A stretch of DNA of 64,000 nucleotides from NCBI RefSeq assembly GCF_946221935.1, contig NZ_CAMIGN010000001.1, forward strand, positions 305,923 through 369,922, in the 5' to 3' direction. Made by a program: the position numbers and the translations under genes. Shown piece by piece: positions 24,855 through 32,661 of the stretch (its first letter is position 1; every line of letters begins with the position of its first letter). The notes under the pieces are model-generated. The model did no database searches, was not told the DNA's origin, and worked only from the letters and a program-made list of their open reading frames with translations. The stretch comes from an uncultured Corynebacterium sp. GTDB lineage: Bacteria; Actinomycetota; Actinomycetes; Mycobacteriales; Mycobacteriaceae.

Positions 24855-25346
24855 GTGTTGTGCCCCTCCTGTAGCTCAGATTCATCCCGCGTTGTTGATT
24901 CGCGATCCATTGAGATGGGTGTTTCTATCCGACGTCGTCGCGAATGCAGTCAATGCCAGACCCGCTTCACCACTATTGAAAGGTCTGTTCTGTTGGTAGT
25001 GAAGCGCAATGGCGTGACCGAGGAATTCAGTAGAGAAAAGGTTATCAAGGGCGTGCGTCGGGCATGTCAGGGGCGCGATGTCTCCGATGACGCATTAAAG
25101 CGTTTGGCGCACGAAGTGGAACAAGCCGTCCGAGTGACACATGGTTCCCAAGTACCCGCAAACCAGATCGGCCTGGCGATCTTGGATCCACTCCGAACCT
25201 TGGACGAGGTGGCTTATCTCCGTTTCGCCTCCGTGTATAAGTCTTTTAATTGTGCCGAAGACTTCGAGCAGGAGATCGAATCGCTGCGTGCCCACCGCCA
25301 GTCTCTAGCCCAGCATCCTGAAGAGTCTGAAGGCGACGACAGCTAA
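24855..25346 (+). CDS. nrdR: Transcriptional repressor NrdR
   Basis: ATP/dATP-sensing repressor of ribonucleotide reductase genes. N-terminal zinc ribbon with four cysteines (MLCPSCSSDSSRVVDSR ... RRRECSQCQTRFTT) and an ATP-cone domain (LVVKRNGVTEEFSREKVIKG). 163 residues. GTG 24855 gives the standard M-x-C-P start; only GAGAAGG directly abuts it, so ribosome recruitment is unusual or leaderless. Follows divS by 42 bp and may share its SOS-inducible transcript, which would connect DNA damage to dNTP supply. Stop overlaps hrpA stop in CTAA. Confidence 0.95.
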   Translation: MLCPSCSSDSSRVVDSRSIEMGVSIRRRRECSQCQTRFTTIERSVLLVVKRNGVTEEFSREKVIKGVRRACQGRDVSDDALKRLAHEVEQAVRVTHGSQVPANQIGLAILDPLRTLDEVAYLRFASVYKSFNCAEDFEQEIESLRAHRQSLAQHPEESEGDDS

Positions 25347-28300
25347 CGGATCTTCTCCAATTTCTTACGGATACGCTGCAGGGATACCGAATGCGCTGTG
25401 CCTAGGTTCTGCGCAAAGAGGCTGACTCGAAACTCCTCGATCATCCAGCGCACCTCCTTGATCTGTGGGGAGGCAGCCCTCGCCGTTGGGAGCCGCTTCT
25501 TCGTCTTTTCCAAGAGATCAAAAGCCTCTTGAACCTCTTCGTCCAGATCCTCTTCCTTGTCTGGATCCGTCTTCATCATTTCCAATCGAGCGCGCATGGC
25601 CTCCACATAGCGCGGAACATGGCGCATGTGCTCAATGCCATTGCGGGCGATGGCATGCTTGCCCAGGAAGAAATCGAGTTGCTTACGCATATCTTCAATG
25701 GCATCTCCCGACCAGCCCTTCAGTTCCGCTGACATGTCCGCAACAGCCAGCACAGCGGGTGCTAGGGCTACTACGTATTGCCGCACGCGTCCGGGGCCCT
25801 GAGAGCGAGCTACACCCACCACCTCTTCGCACTTTTCTGGGTCGCGCACCACAGGCCCCAGCTTCATAAGCATGTCTCGGCAGGCCAGAGCCACCACATC
25901 GCTGACTAGCCCATCGACGCCCCCGTCGATCTGCTCCATAGCCACGCGTTGACGTAGCGGCAAGCCCTTAATCATTTGCTTTGGGGACACCGAACAAGCG
26001 TTGACCATCATGTTCAGCACGGTCGTAAACTGCTGCCCATCCGCAGCCTGCTTGGTGGGGAAGGCTTTCAATGTCACGCCACTGTGTGAAGCGACGATAG
26101 CGGGATAGGTGTGCAGAGTTTGCCCGTCGACCACCGTTTCCACTGTCTCGGGAAGCACCCCGATGCCGTCCACTGTCCATGCCTCGGCGGTAGCCAGCAC
26201 ACCGCTCGACGTGCCGCCACGCTTCTTTTGTCGTTGAGGTGAATGCTGTGCAGCATCGCTGGGAGCTGCAGGCTTCGTCCGAGCTGCCGCCTGAGCAATC
26301 GCAGAAGTGACCTGGCCAGAAAGTTTGTTCTGGAGATATTGCAGGTCACGAGACTTCTCGATCACCTTTCCCCGCCGGTCAATGGCGGCAAATTGCATAC
26401 GCAAGTGCTCCGGGACGCGGTTCCAATCGAAGTCCTGAGCCGTGATGCCCCGGCCTCCTAATTCGCGTAAAGCCTCTGCAAGTGCAAAACCAAACTCGCC
26501 GTCGAAGGGAACCATCTTCTTAAGGGCAGCGGCAGCAAAATTGCTGGCTGGCACGACGCTGGTGCGCAGTGGCTTCGGCAAGGAGCGGATCAGTGCGACC
26601 GAGAGTTCCTCACGCATACCGGCGACCAGCCAGCGTGTTTCGGGTTCGGAGACATTCGCCAGCAGCGGCAGGGGTACGCGCATGGTTATTCCATCGTCGG
26701 GGTCTCCCGGCAAGAACACATAGGATAGCTCGAACTCCAAGCTGCCCTGGCGCCACGCATCAGGGAACTCGTCGGCGGCCTTGGCAGCCTCTTGCGAGTC
26801 GATTAGTGCCTCAAGGGTGAAGTCCAACTGGTGTGGATCCTTGTGGCGAGCTTTCTTCCACCAAGAATCGAAATGTCGAGAGGAGACGATCTTCTCGGGC
26901 AAGCGGGCGTCATAAAAATCAAAAAGAGCTTGATCGTCGACAACGATATCGCGACGACGAGCCCTATCCTCCAGATCAGTAGCTTCGGCCAGCAGATTTT
27001 GGTTGTGGGAGAAAAAGTGGTGGCGAGTCTTCCAATCTCCCTCCACGAGGGCATGGCGGATAAAAAGCTCGCGGGCCAAAGGCCGATCCACCTTGGAGGC
27101 ATTAACCATCCTGTCCGCGACAATGGGTAGGCCCAAAAGCAGAACCTTTTCATGCACCATTGCCGCACCCCGCGAGGAGGACCACACCGGCTCGGAGTAG
27201 TTGTACTTCACCATGTGTGGAGCAATTGATTCGATCCAGCTGGGGTCAATCGGCCCCACTGTGCGGGCAAAGACCTGCGACGTTTCCACCAGCTCCGCGG
27301 CCATAAGCCACTGTGGGGGCTTCTTTGACACATGCGAGGAGGGGTGCACGACGAAATGTGAGCCGCGAGTTCCGGTGAACTGTTTGGAATTTCCCTCCCT
27401 CATTCCAACGTGGGTGATCAGGCCGGTAAGAATTGACTGGTGTACCAGGTCCTCGTCGATAGCTTCTGGCTCAAAGACGAGCTCGCGCACGTGGCGAATA
27501 TTCGGAATCTTCCAGCCGAGATCTTGCACGACGGAGAGCATTTGGCGCACCAGATCCATCCATTCGCGCACGCGAACATAGTGAATGAACTCGCGCTGGC
27601 ACAGCTTTCTAAACTTATTGGCCGAGAGATCCTGACGTTGCTGTTGCAGGTAGTTCCACAGCTTCAGCAGGCTAATAAAGTCGGAGTTTGCTTTGAAACG
27701 CGCGTGCATTTCGTCGGCCTGTTGCTGCTTTTCCAAAGGTCTTTCGCGCACGTCCTGAATCGACAGTGCGGAGATAATAACCGCGATCGTCTCAATGATG
27801 TTCTGCGCATGCCCCGCAACCAGCATGCGGGCTAGTCGCGGATCGGTGGGGATACGCGCCATGTCCCGGCCGATGTCTGTTAGCGTTGCTTCCTTTGTTG
27901 ACGCCAACGCTCCAAGCTCCTGGAGTAGTGCTACACCGTCCCGGATCGACTTATTATCGGGTGCTTGAAGGAATGGGAAGCGTTGAATATCACCCAACCC
28001 AAGGGCGGCCATCGACAGGATGACGCTGGAAAGGTGAGTGCGCAGGATTTCCGGATCCGTGAACGCCGGACGAGCCTCGAAATCCTCCTCGGAGTACAAA
28101 CGAATCGCGATGCCGTCGGCAATTCGACCCGAGCGACCCGAGCGTTGCTTGGCGCTGGCCTGGCTGATGGGCTCCACCGGCAAGCGCTGTACTTTTGTGC
28201 GGTGGGAGTAGCGGGAGATACGTGCAAAACCGGTGTCCACCACGTAATGAATACCCGGCACAGTCAGGGAGGTTTCCGCGATATTGGTCGCCAGGACGAT

Positions 28301-29278
28301 GCGGCGGCGCGGGCCGGTACGGAAGACTCGATGCTGTTCTGCATTCGACAAACGGCCGAACAACGGCAGCACATCCACCTTGCGTGCCCCTGAGGCTCCG
28401 GCGAATTCACCTTCTAAGGCTTCAGCAGCATCCCGAATTTCGCGCTCGCCGGAGAAGAAGCAAAGAATGTCGCCGTCGCCGGCGCGCATTAGCTCCTTGC
28501 ACGCCGCCACGATTCCGTCCAAGGGGTCGGTCTCGACTTCCGTGATTTCGCCTGTCTTCGGGTTTTCGCGCTCGGTGATCAGGGGGCGATAGCGAATCTC
28601 TACGGGATAGGTGCGGCCAGAGACTTCGATGATGGGCGCGGGGGAGCCGTCGGCGTCAGCAAAGTGCTTGGCGAAGCTTTCCGGGTCGATCGTGGCCGAG
28701 GTGATGATCACCTTTAGATCCGGTCGCTTCGGCAGAAGCTGCTTGAGGTAGCCGAGAAGGAAGTCGATATTGAGGCTGCGCTCGTGTGCCTCGTCCACGA
28801 TGATTGTGTCGTATTCGCGGAGTAGCCGGTCGCGCTGGATCTCGTTGAGCAACACGCCGTCTGTCATGAGTTTGACCGCGGTGTGCTTGGAAATTGTGTC
28901 GTCGAAGCGGATTTTGTAACCGACCAGGGAAGAATCCTCGCCGATTGTCTGGTCGAGTTCCTCGGCGATGCGTTCGGCTACGCTACGAGCCGCAATGCGA
29001 CGCGGCTGGGTGTGGCCGATGACCTTGGTGCGGCCGCGGCCGATCTCTAGACACATCTTCGGAATCTGCGTGGTCTTACCCGAACCGGTTTCACCGGCGA
29101 TGATGACCACCTGGTTTTCCTCAATGGCCTTTATGATGTCCGCGCGGCGTTCCGAGACAGGAAGGTCGGGGTAGGTGATCGGCGGGATCGTGCGGACAAA
29201 CTTCGGACGTCGCTTGCGTGGACGTCGACGGGGGCGCCCCTTATGAGATGAGGAAGTCGGCCCTTTCGCGTCCGTCAT
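25343..29278 (-). CDS. hrpA: ATP-dependent RNA helicase HrpA
   Basis: 1311-residue DEAH-box helicase, normal for the long HrpA family. Walker A AGETGSGKTTQ near residue 57, DEAH box VDEAHERSLN near 160, SAT motif TSATID, motif VI QRSGRSGR, then HA2, OB-fold and the large C-terminal DUF3418 region specific to HrpA. HrpA resolves stalled or collided ribosomes on mRNA in E. coli. The N-terminus is basic (KGRPRRRPRKRRPK). Position beside nrdR matches C. glutamicum. It is tail-to-tail with nrdR with a 4-base overlap. Confidence 0.95.
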   Translation of the reverse strand: MTDAKGPTSSSHKGRPRRRPRKRRPKFVRTIPPITYPDLPVSERRADIIKAIEENQVVIIAGETGSGKTTQIPKMCLEIGRGRTKVIGHTQPRRIAARSVAERIAEELDQTIGEDSSLVGYKIRFDDTISKHTAVKLMTDGVLLNEIQRDRLLREYDTIIVDEAHERSLNIDFLLGYLKQLLPKRPDLKVIITSATIDPESFAKHFADADGSPAPIIEVSGRTYPVEIRYRPLITERENPKTGEITEVETDPLDGIVAACKELMRAGDGDILCFFSGEREIRDAAEALEGEFAGASGARKVDVLPLFGRLSNAEQHRVFRTGPRRRIVLATNIAETSLTVPGIHYVVDTGFARISRYSHRTKVQRLPVEPISQASAKQRSGRSGRIADGIAIRLYSEEDFEARPAFTDPEILRTHLSSVILSMAALGLGDIQRFPFLQAPDNKSIRDGVALLQELGALASTKEATLTDIGRDMARIPTDPRLARMLVAGHAQNIIETIAVIISALSIQDVRERPLEKQQQADEMHARFKANSDFISLLKLWNYLQQQRQDLSANKFRKLCQREFIHYVRVREWMDLVRQMLSVVQDLGWKIPNIRHVRELVFEPEAIDEDLVHQSILTGLITHVGMREGNSKQFTGTRGSHFVVHPSSHVSKKPPQWLMAAELVETSQVFARTVGPIDPSWIESIAPHMVKYNYSEPVWSSSRGAAMVHEKVLLLGLPIVADRMVNASKVDRPLARELFIRHALVEGDWKTRHHFFSHNQNLLAEATDLEDRARRRDIVVDDQALFDFYDARLPEKIVSSRHFDSWWKKARHKDPHQLDFTLEALIDSQEAAKAADEFPDAWRQGSLEFELSYVFLPGDPDDGITMRVPLPLLANVSEPETRWLVAGMREELSVALIRSLPKPLRTSVVPASNFAAAALKKMVPFDGEFGFALAEALRELGGRGITAQDFDWNRVPEHLRMQFAAIDRRGKVIEKSRDLQYLQNKLSGQVTSAIAQAAARTKPAAPSDAAQHSPQRQKKRGGTSSGVLATAEAWTVDGIGVLPETVETVVDGQTLHTYPAIVASHSGVTLKAFPTKQAADGQQFTTVLNMMVNACSVSPKQMIKGLPLRQRVAMEQIDGGVDGLVSDVVALACRDMLMKLGPVVRDPEKCEEVVGVARSQGPGRVRQYVVALAPAVLAVADMSAELKGWSGDAIEDMRKQLDFFLGKHAIARNGIEHMRHVPRYVEAMRARLEMMKTDPDKEEDLDEEVQEAFDLLEKTKKRLPTARAASPQIKEVRWMIEEFRVSLFAQNLGTAHSVSLQRIRKKLEKIR

Positions 29279-29385
29279 TGTTAAAAATCACCCGTCTTGC
29301 TTGCCGGAGAAACCTGGAATGCCCATGTTTATATGGCTCGAAAAGGTTGATTTTAGCAGCGAGTGGGGTAGGGGAAGAACTCGAT

Positions 29386-29412
29386 CTTTTGGGGCGCTTG
29401 CACCCCCAAAAG
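29386..29412. other. Perfect inverted repeat upstream of the ceramidase promoter
   Basis: CTTTTGGGG (29386-29394), a 9-base loop, and CCCCAAAAG (29404-29412) form a perfect 9-bp stem. It ends 8 bases before the putative -35 of the ceramidase gene and lies about 110 bp upstream of hrpA on the other strand. No U-run follows on either strand, so an operator or leader structure is more likely than a terminator. Confidence 0.5.
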
Positions 29413-29420
29413 AACTTAGA

Positions 29421-29449
29421 TTGAGGTAAATGTTTGCTTAAAGTATGAA
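29421..29449 (+). promoter_or_regulatory. Candidate SigA-type promoter for the ceramidase gene
   Basis: TTGAGG at 29421-29426, a 17-base spacer, TATGAA at 29444-29449. Predicted start near 29456, giving a leader of about 83 bases. By eye only. Confidence 0.42.
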
Positions 29450-29538
29450 AACCATCACATTTTTCCACGGGGCGAGTTTAAAGTTTCGTTCGTCAAAACC
29501 ATTTATGAACATACGTAGTTTTCAGAAACGAGATACCT

Positions 29539-31617
29539 ATGTGCGAACACGCCCATCACAGCATCACTGATAACTCGCTGAACCCTTTGCAATCCCAACT
29601 GAGTCGTCGCAGCCTTTTCCGCGGCATGGCAGCGGTCACCGGCACCGTCGTGTGGGCGTCTGCCGCCACGTCGGGCGCAGGTGCCCAAGAGGGAACAACC
29701 TCTAGCGGAGGGGGCTTCCATGTAGGCCGAGGCTTGGCGGACATGACCGGCGAGCCCTGGGGAGCGGGCATGTTTGGATATGCCGTCGATGAGCAAAAAA
29801 CCGTAGGCATTCAACGCCGCCAATACGCCCGGGCGTTTATTTTTGTCGACGCCGCCCGCGAGAATTCCCGACTCGTGCACGTCACCTGCGATGTTGGGCT
29901 GATGTTCCAGTCGATCCACTTGGAAGTGCTGCGCCGTCTGAAGGAAAAATACGGCGATCTCTACAACCAATCCAATGTGCTACTCGCTGCCACTCACACA
30001 CACGTGGCGCCGGGTGGTACATCGCAGCACCTCATGGTTGATATCACGCACGGTGGATTCCGTCCGAAGACTTTCGAGGCAACGGTCGAGGGCATCGTGA
30101 CTGCCATCATCCGAGCGCATGATGACATCCAGCCATCAGAAGTGACGGTGGCGGAATCCACGGTCACTGATGCGGGCGTCAATAGATCCAAAACCTCGTG
30201 GGACCGCAACCCCGAAGAAGATAAGAATGAACTCCCGAATGGCGTGGACACCCGCAGCGTCACCTTGCACGTCTCGCGCGGTGGACAGCAGGTGGGGTTG
30301 ATCAACTGGTATTCGCTGCACCCGACGAGCTTTGGGCATAAGTACAAGCACATCGCTGGCGATAACAAGGGATACGCCGCATGGGCCACAGAGGAGGCTC
30401 ACGGCGTGGTGCACCGTCACCCAGAAGAAGCCCCGTTTGTCGCGGCGTTTGCAAACATGACTCCGGGAGATATCACCCCGAATATGGGTCTGACGCCTAA
30501 CTCTGGGCCGGGCGCAAGTGAGCGTGAATCCGCGCAGATCCTGGGTGAGCGGATGATGGAGGCCACGAAGACTGATGGCAAGGATTGGTCGGCTGGTGGC
30601 ATCGATGGACGGATGAGGTGGGTGGACTGTCCCAAACTGGTCGCAAGCTCACGCTTCACCCCGGATGGCAAGGAACACAAGCTCGGTCCGGCAATCTTGG
30701 GTGCCGCCTTCGCGGCGTCTTCTCAAGAAGATGGAGGTGGAGTGCCGCTGTTGGGGTTCAACGAGGGAGAACGGGGCGGTAACCCGTGGGTGCGAGACCT
30801 CAACAAAGCGTTGGCGACACAGGAAGTTAAGGACATCCACGGTGCTAAAGAGTGCCTGCTGCCGATGGGGTACATCGACGGAATGATTCAGCAGGTGCAC
30901 CCATTTACGATTCACCGACTCGGTGGGTTCGTTCTAGTTTCGCTGGGATTTGAGCCGACAGTGACTAGCGGCCTGCGAATCAAGCGGACGGTGGCCGCGG
31001 CACTAGGCGTGCCTGAGAACACAATTGTCGTGCAGGGCTACACCAACGCTTATGGCCACTACATCACCACTCCGGAGGAGTACGAGGCCCAGAACTACGA
31101 GGGTGGGGCGACGATCTTTGGGCACTATCAACTCTCAGCTTTCCAGGATGTCTTTGATGAAATGGCGCGAGCCTTGAAGGAGGGGAAGGAAGTTGAGGTA
31201 GGAGAGCCTGCGGGAGATCTCACAGGCTTGATCCCGAATGTGCCCGGAAGTGATGGGTGGATGGATACCCCACCTATGGGGAAGAAATTCGGTGATGTGC
31301 TGGAGGCTCCCGCAGAGGTAAAGAGTGGTACGAATGCGCGGGTTATCTTCGTCGGCGCCAATCCCAATAACAACATGCGTCATGGAGAGGGCTATGTCAC
31401 GATCGAGGATGGAAGTGGCAAGGTAGTGGCAGACGATTCCAGCGAAAACACGCTCATCACTTTCGAGAATAACTTTGGGCAGACCCGCACAACGATCGAG
31501 TGGGGTACACAGGACGTTCCGCCGGGGACTTACACCGTCCGCCTACGGGGAGATTCCAAGGCGTTCTTGGGGAACCTATCGCCCTTCGAAGGTACCGCTG
31601 AACTGCGCGTAAGCTGA
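29539..31617 (+). CDS. Neutral/alkaline ceramidase, Tat-exported
   Basis: Neutral ceramidases split ceramide into sphingosine and a fatty acid. 692 residues: twin-arginine signal peptide (SRRSLFRGMAAVTG, about 22-50, ending near GAGAQ), a catalytic domain, and a C-terminal immunoglobulin-like domain (from about 540). Zinc-ligand contexts are present: ATHTHVAPGG, SLHPTSFG, LGFEPT and the Tyr-rich TNAYGHYITTPEEY. The nucleophile motif, usually G-D-V-S-P-N, reads GDITPN here, so Thr313 stands where Ser is expected. It interrupts the hrpA-oxyR neighbourhood seen in C. glutamicum. A lipid-scavenging or host-interaction role is inferred. No operon partner; start ATG 29539 has only a weak ribosome site (ACGAGA). 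Confidence 0.9.
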   Translation: MCEHAHHSITDNSLNPLQSQLSRRSLFRGMAAVTGTVVWASAATSGAGAQEGTTSSGGGFHVGRGLADMTGEPWGAGMFGYAVDEQKTVGIQRRQYARAFIFVDAARENSRLVHVTCDVGLMFQSIHLEVLRRLKEKYGDLYNQSNVLLAATHTHVAPGGTSQHLMVDITHGGFRPKTFEATVEGIVTAIIRAHDDIQPSEVTVAESTVTDAGVNRSKTSWDRNPEEDKNELPNGVDTRSVTLHVSRGGQQVGLINWYSLHPTSFGHKYKHIAGDNKGYAAWATEEAHGVVHRHPEEAPFVAAFANMTPGDITPNMGLTPNSGPGASERESAQILGERMMEATKTDGKDWSAGGIDGRMRWVDCPKLVASSRFTPDGKEHKLGPAILGAAFAASSQEDGGGVPLLGFNEGERGGNPWVRDLNKALATQEVKDIHGAKECLLPMGYIDGMIQQVHPFTIHRLGGFVLVSLGFEPTVTSGLRIKRTVAAALGVPENTIVVQGYTNAYGHYITTPEEYEAQNYEGGATIFGHYQLSAFQDVFDEMARALKEGKEVEVGEPAGDLTGLIPNVPGSDGWMDTPPMGKKFGDVLEAPAEVKSGTNARVIFVGANPNNNMRHGEGYVTIEDGSGKVVADDSSENTLITFENNFGQTRTTIEWGTQDVPPGTYTVRLRGDSKAFLGNLSPFEGTAELRVS

Positions 31618-31688
31618 TTTATAGTCGCCTATATTTATTTTTCCAGGTGTAATTATGCTTTTCTAAGAATGTCTGTAGAATCGCAGAT

Positions 31689-32651
31689 GTGGTTCAAAGA
31701 GAGTATCGCCCGACCGTTGCCCAATTGCGCACCTTTGTGACCATTGCCGAACATGGTCATTTTGGTACCGCAGCCTCCCATTTAGGTATCTCCCAACCTT
31801 CCCTTTCCCAAGCGCTCGCTGCGCTCGAGGCAGGTTTGGGAGTGCAGCTTATCGAACGATCCACTCGCAAGGTTATTGTCACCCCAGTGGGGCGAGGACT
31901 GCTGCCATTTGCACAAGCCACCCTGGAAAGCCTCGAAACTTTCGTCTCTCACGCGCGGGGTGCTCACGGCGGCCTCGTGGGTTCGATGGCAATAGGAATG
32001 ATCCCGACCGTCGCCCCGTATATCCTGCCGGAGGTTTTACACTCTGTAAACGACGTTGCCCCGGAGCTCGAACCGCGCATTGTCGAAGAGAAGTCGCCAC
32101 TTCTTATTGATGCGTTGCGACAGGGCAAGATCGACGTCGCCGTCCTTGGTATGCCGGGCGAAGGCGGCGGGCTCAACACGGTAGATCTCTACACCGAAGA
32201 GTTCGTGCTGGTTGTGCCTGAGGGGCACCCATTGGCCGGTCGCAAGGATTTGGCAGTCGACGAACTCAAGGATGTTGATCTCCTGCTGCTAGATGATGGG
32301 CACTGCCTGCGCGACCAGATTCTGGAACTGTGCCGGACGGTGGAAATGGCCAATGATCCGCGCCATTCTGTCACCAGGGCGGCCAGCCTTTCCACCGTAA
32401 TTCAGCTGGTGTCGGCGGGTTTGGGCGCAACCTTGGTACCGCTGTCCGCAGTATCAGTCGAGTGTCAACGGCCGGGCATCGCCCTGGCGACGTTTGCCGG
32501 AGGGGCCGTGCGAGCGGGACGCACGATTGGCATGGCGTACCGCTCCAGTTCCACGCGGATCGACGACTATGCGTCATTGGGGGAGATCGTCGCACAGTCC
32601 TTCAATCATGTGGCACAGGAAAGCCGTCGCGTTCTGGAGTCGTACTTCTAG
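31689..32651 (+). CDS. oxyR: LysR-type peroxide regulator OxyR
   Basis: 320-residue LysR regulator. N-terminal helix-turn-helix REYRPTVAQLRTFVTIAEHGHFGTAASHLGISQPSLSQ; effector domain with the redox pair Cys206 (DGHCLRDQ) and Cys215 (LELCRTV), nine residues apart exactly as E. coli Cys199/Cys208. The start is GTG 31689. In C. glutamicum OxyR represses catalase and dps genes. The 71-bp upstream gap contains the short inverted repeat TATAG-TCGC-CTATA (31622-31635) and a T-rich stretch that could weakly end the ceramidase transcript. Ends 10 bp from the convergent helicase gene. Confidence 0.94.
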   Translation: MVQREYRPTVAQLRTFVTIAEHGHFGTAASHLGISQPSLSQALAALEAGLGVQLIERSTRKVIVTPVGRGLLPFAQATLESLETFVSHARGAHGGLVGSMAIGMIPTVAPYILPEVLHSVNDVAPELEPRIVEEKSPLLIDALRQGKIDVAVLGMPGEGGGLNTVDLYTEEFVLVVPEGHPLAGRKDLAVDELKDVDLLLLDDGHCLRDQILELCRTVEMANDPRHSVTRAASLSTVIQLVSAGLGATLVPLSAVSVECQRPGIALATFAGGAVRAGRTIGMAYRSSSTRIDDYASLGEIVAQSFNHVAQESRRVLESYF

Positions 32652-32661
32652 AACCTGCCAG

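Noticed and set aside
29241..29468. 75-residue minus-strand frame in the hrpA-ceramidase gap
   Set aside because: It runs into the hrpA start, crosses the inverted repeat and promoter, and resembles no known protein.
31622..31635. TATAG-TCGC-CTATA as an OxyR box
   Set aside because: The spacing between ATAG and CTAT is 4 bases, not the 7 expected for an OxyR half-operator; it may be only a weak hairpin after the ceramidase gene.
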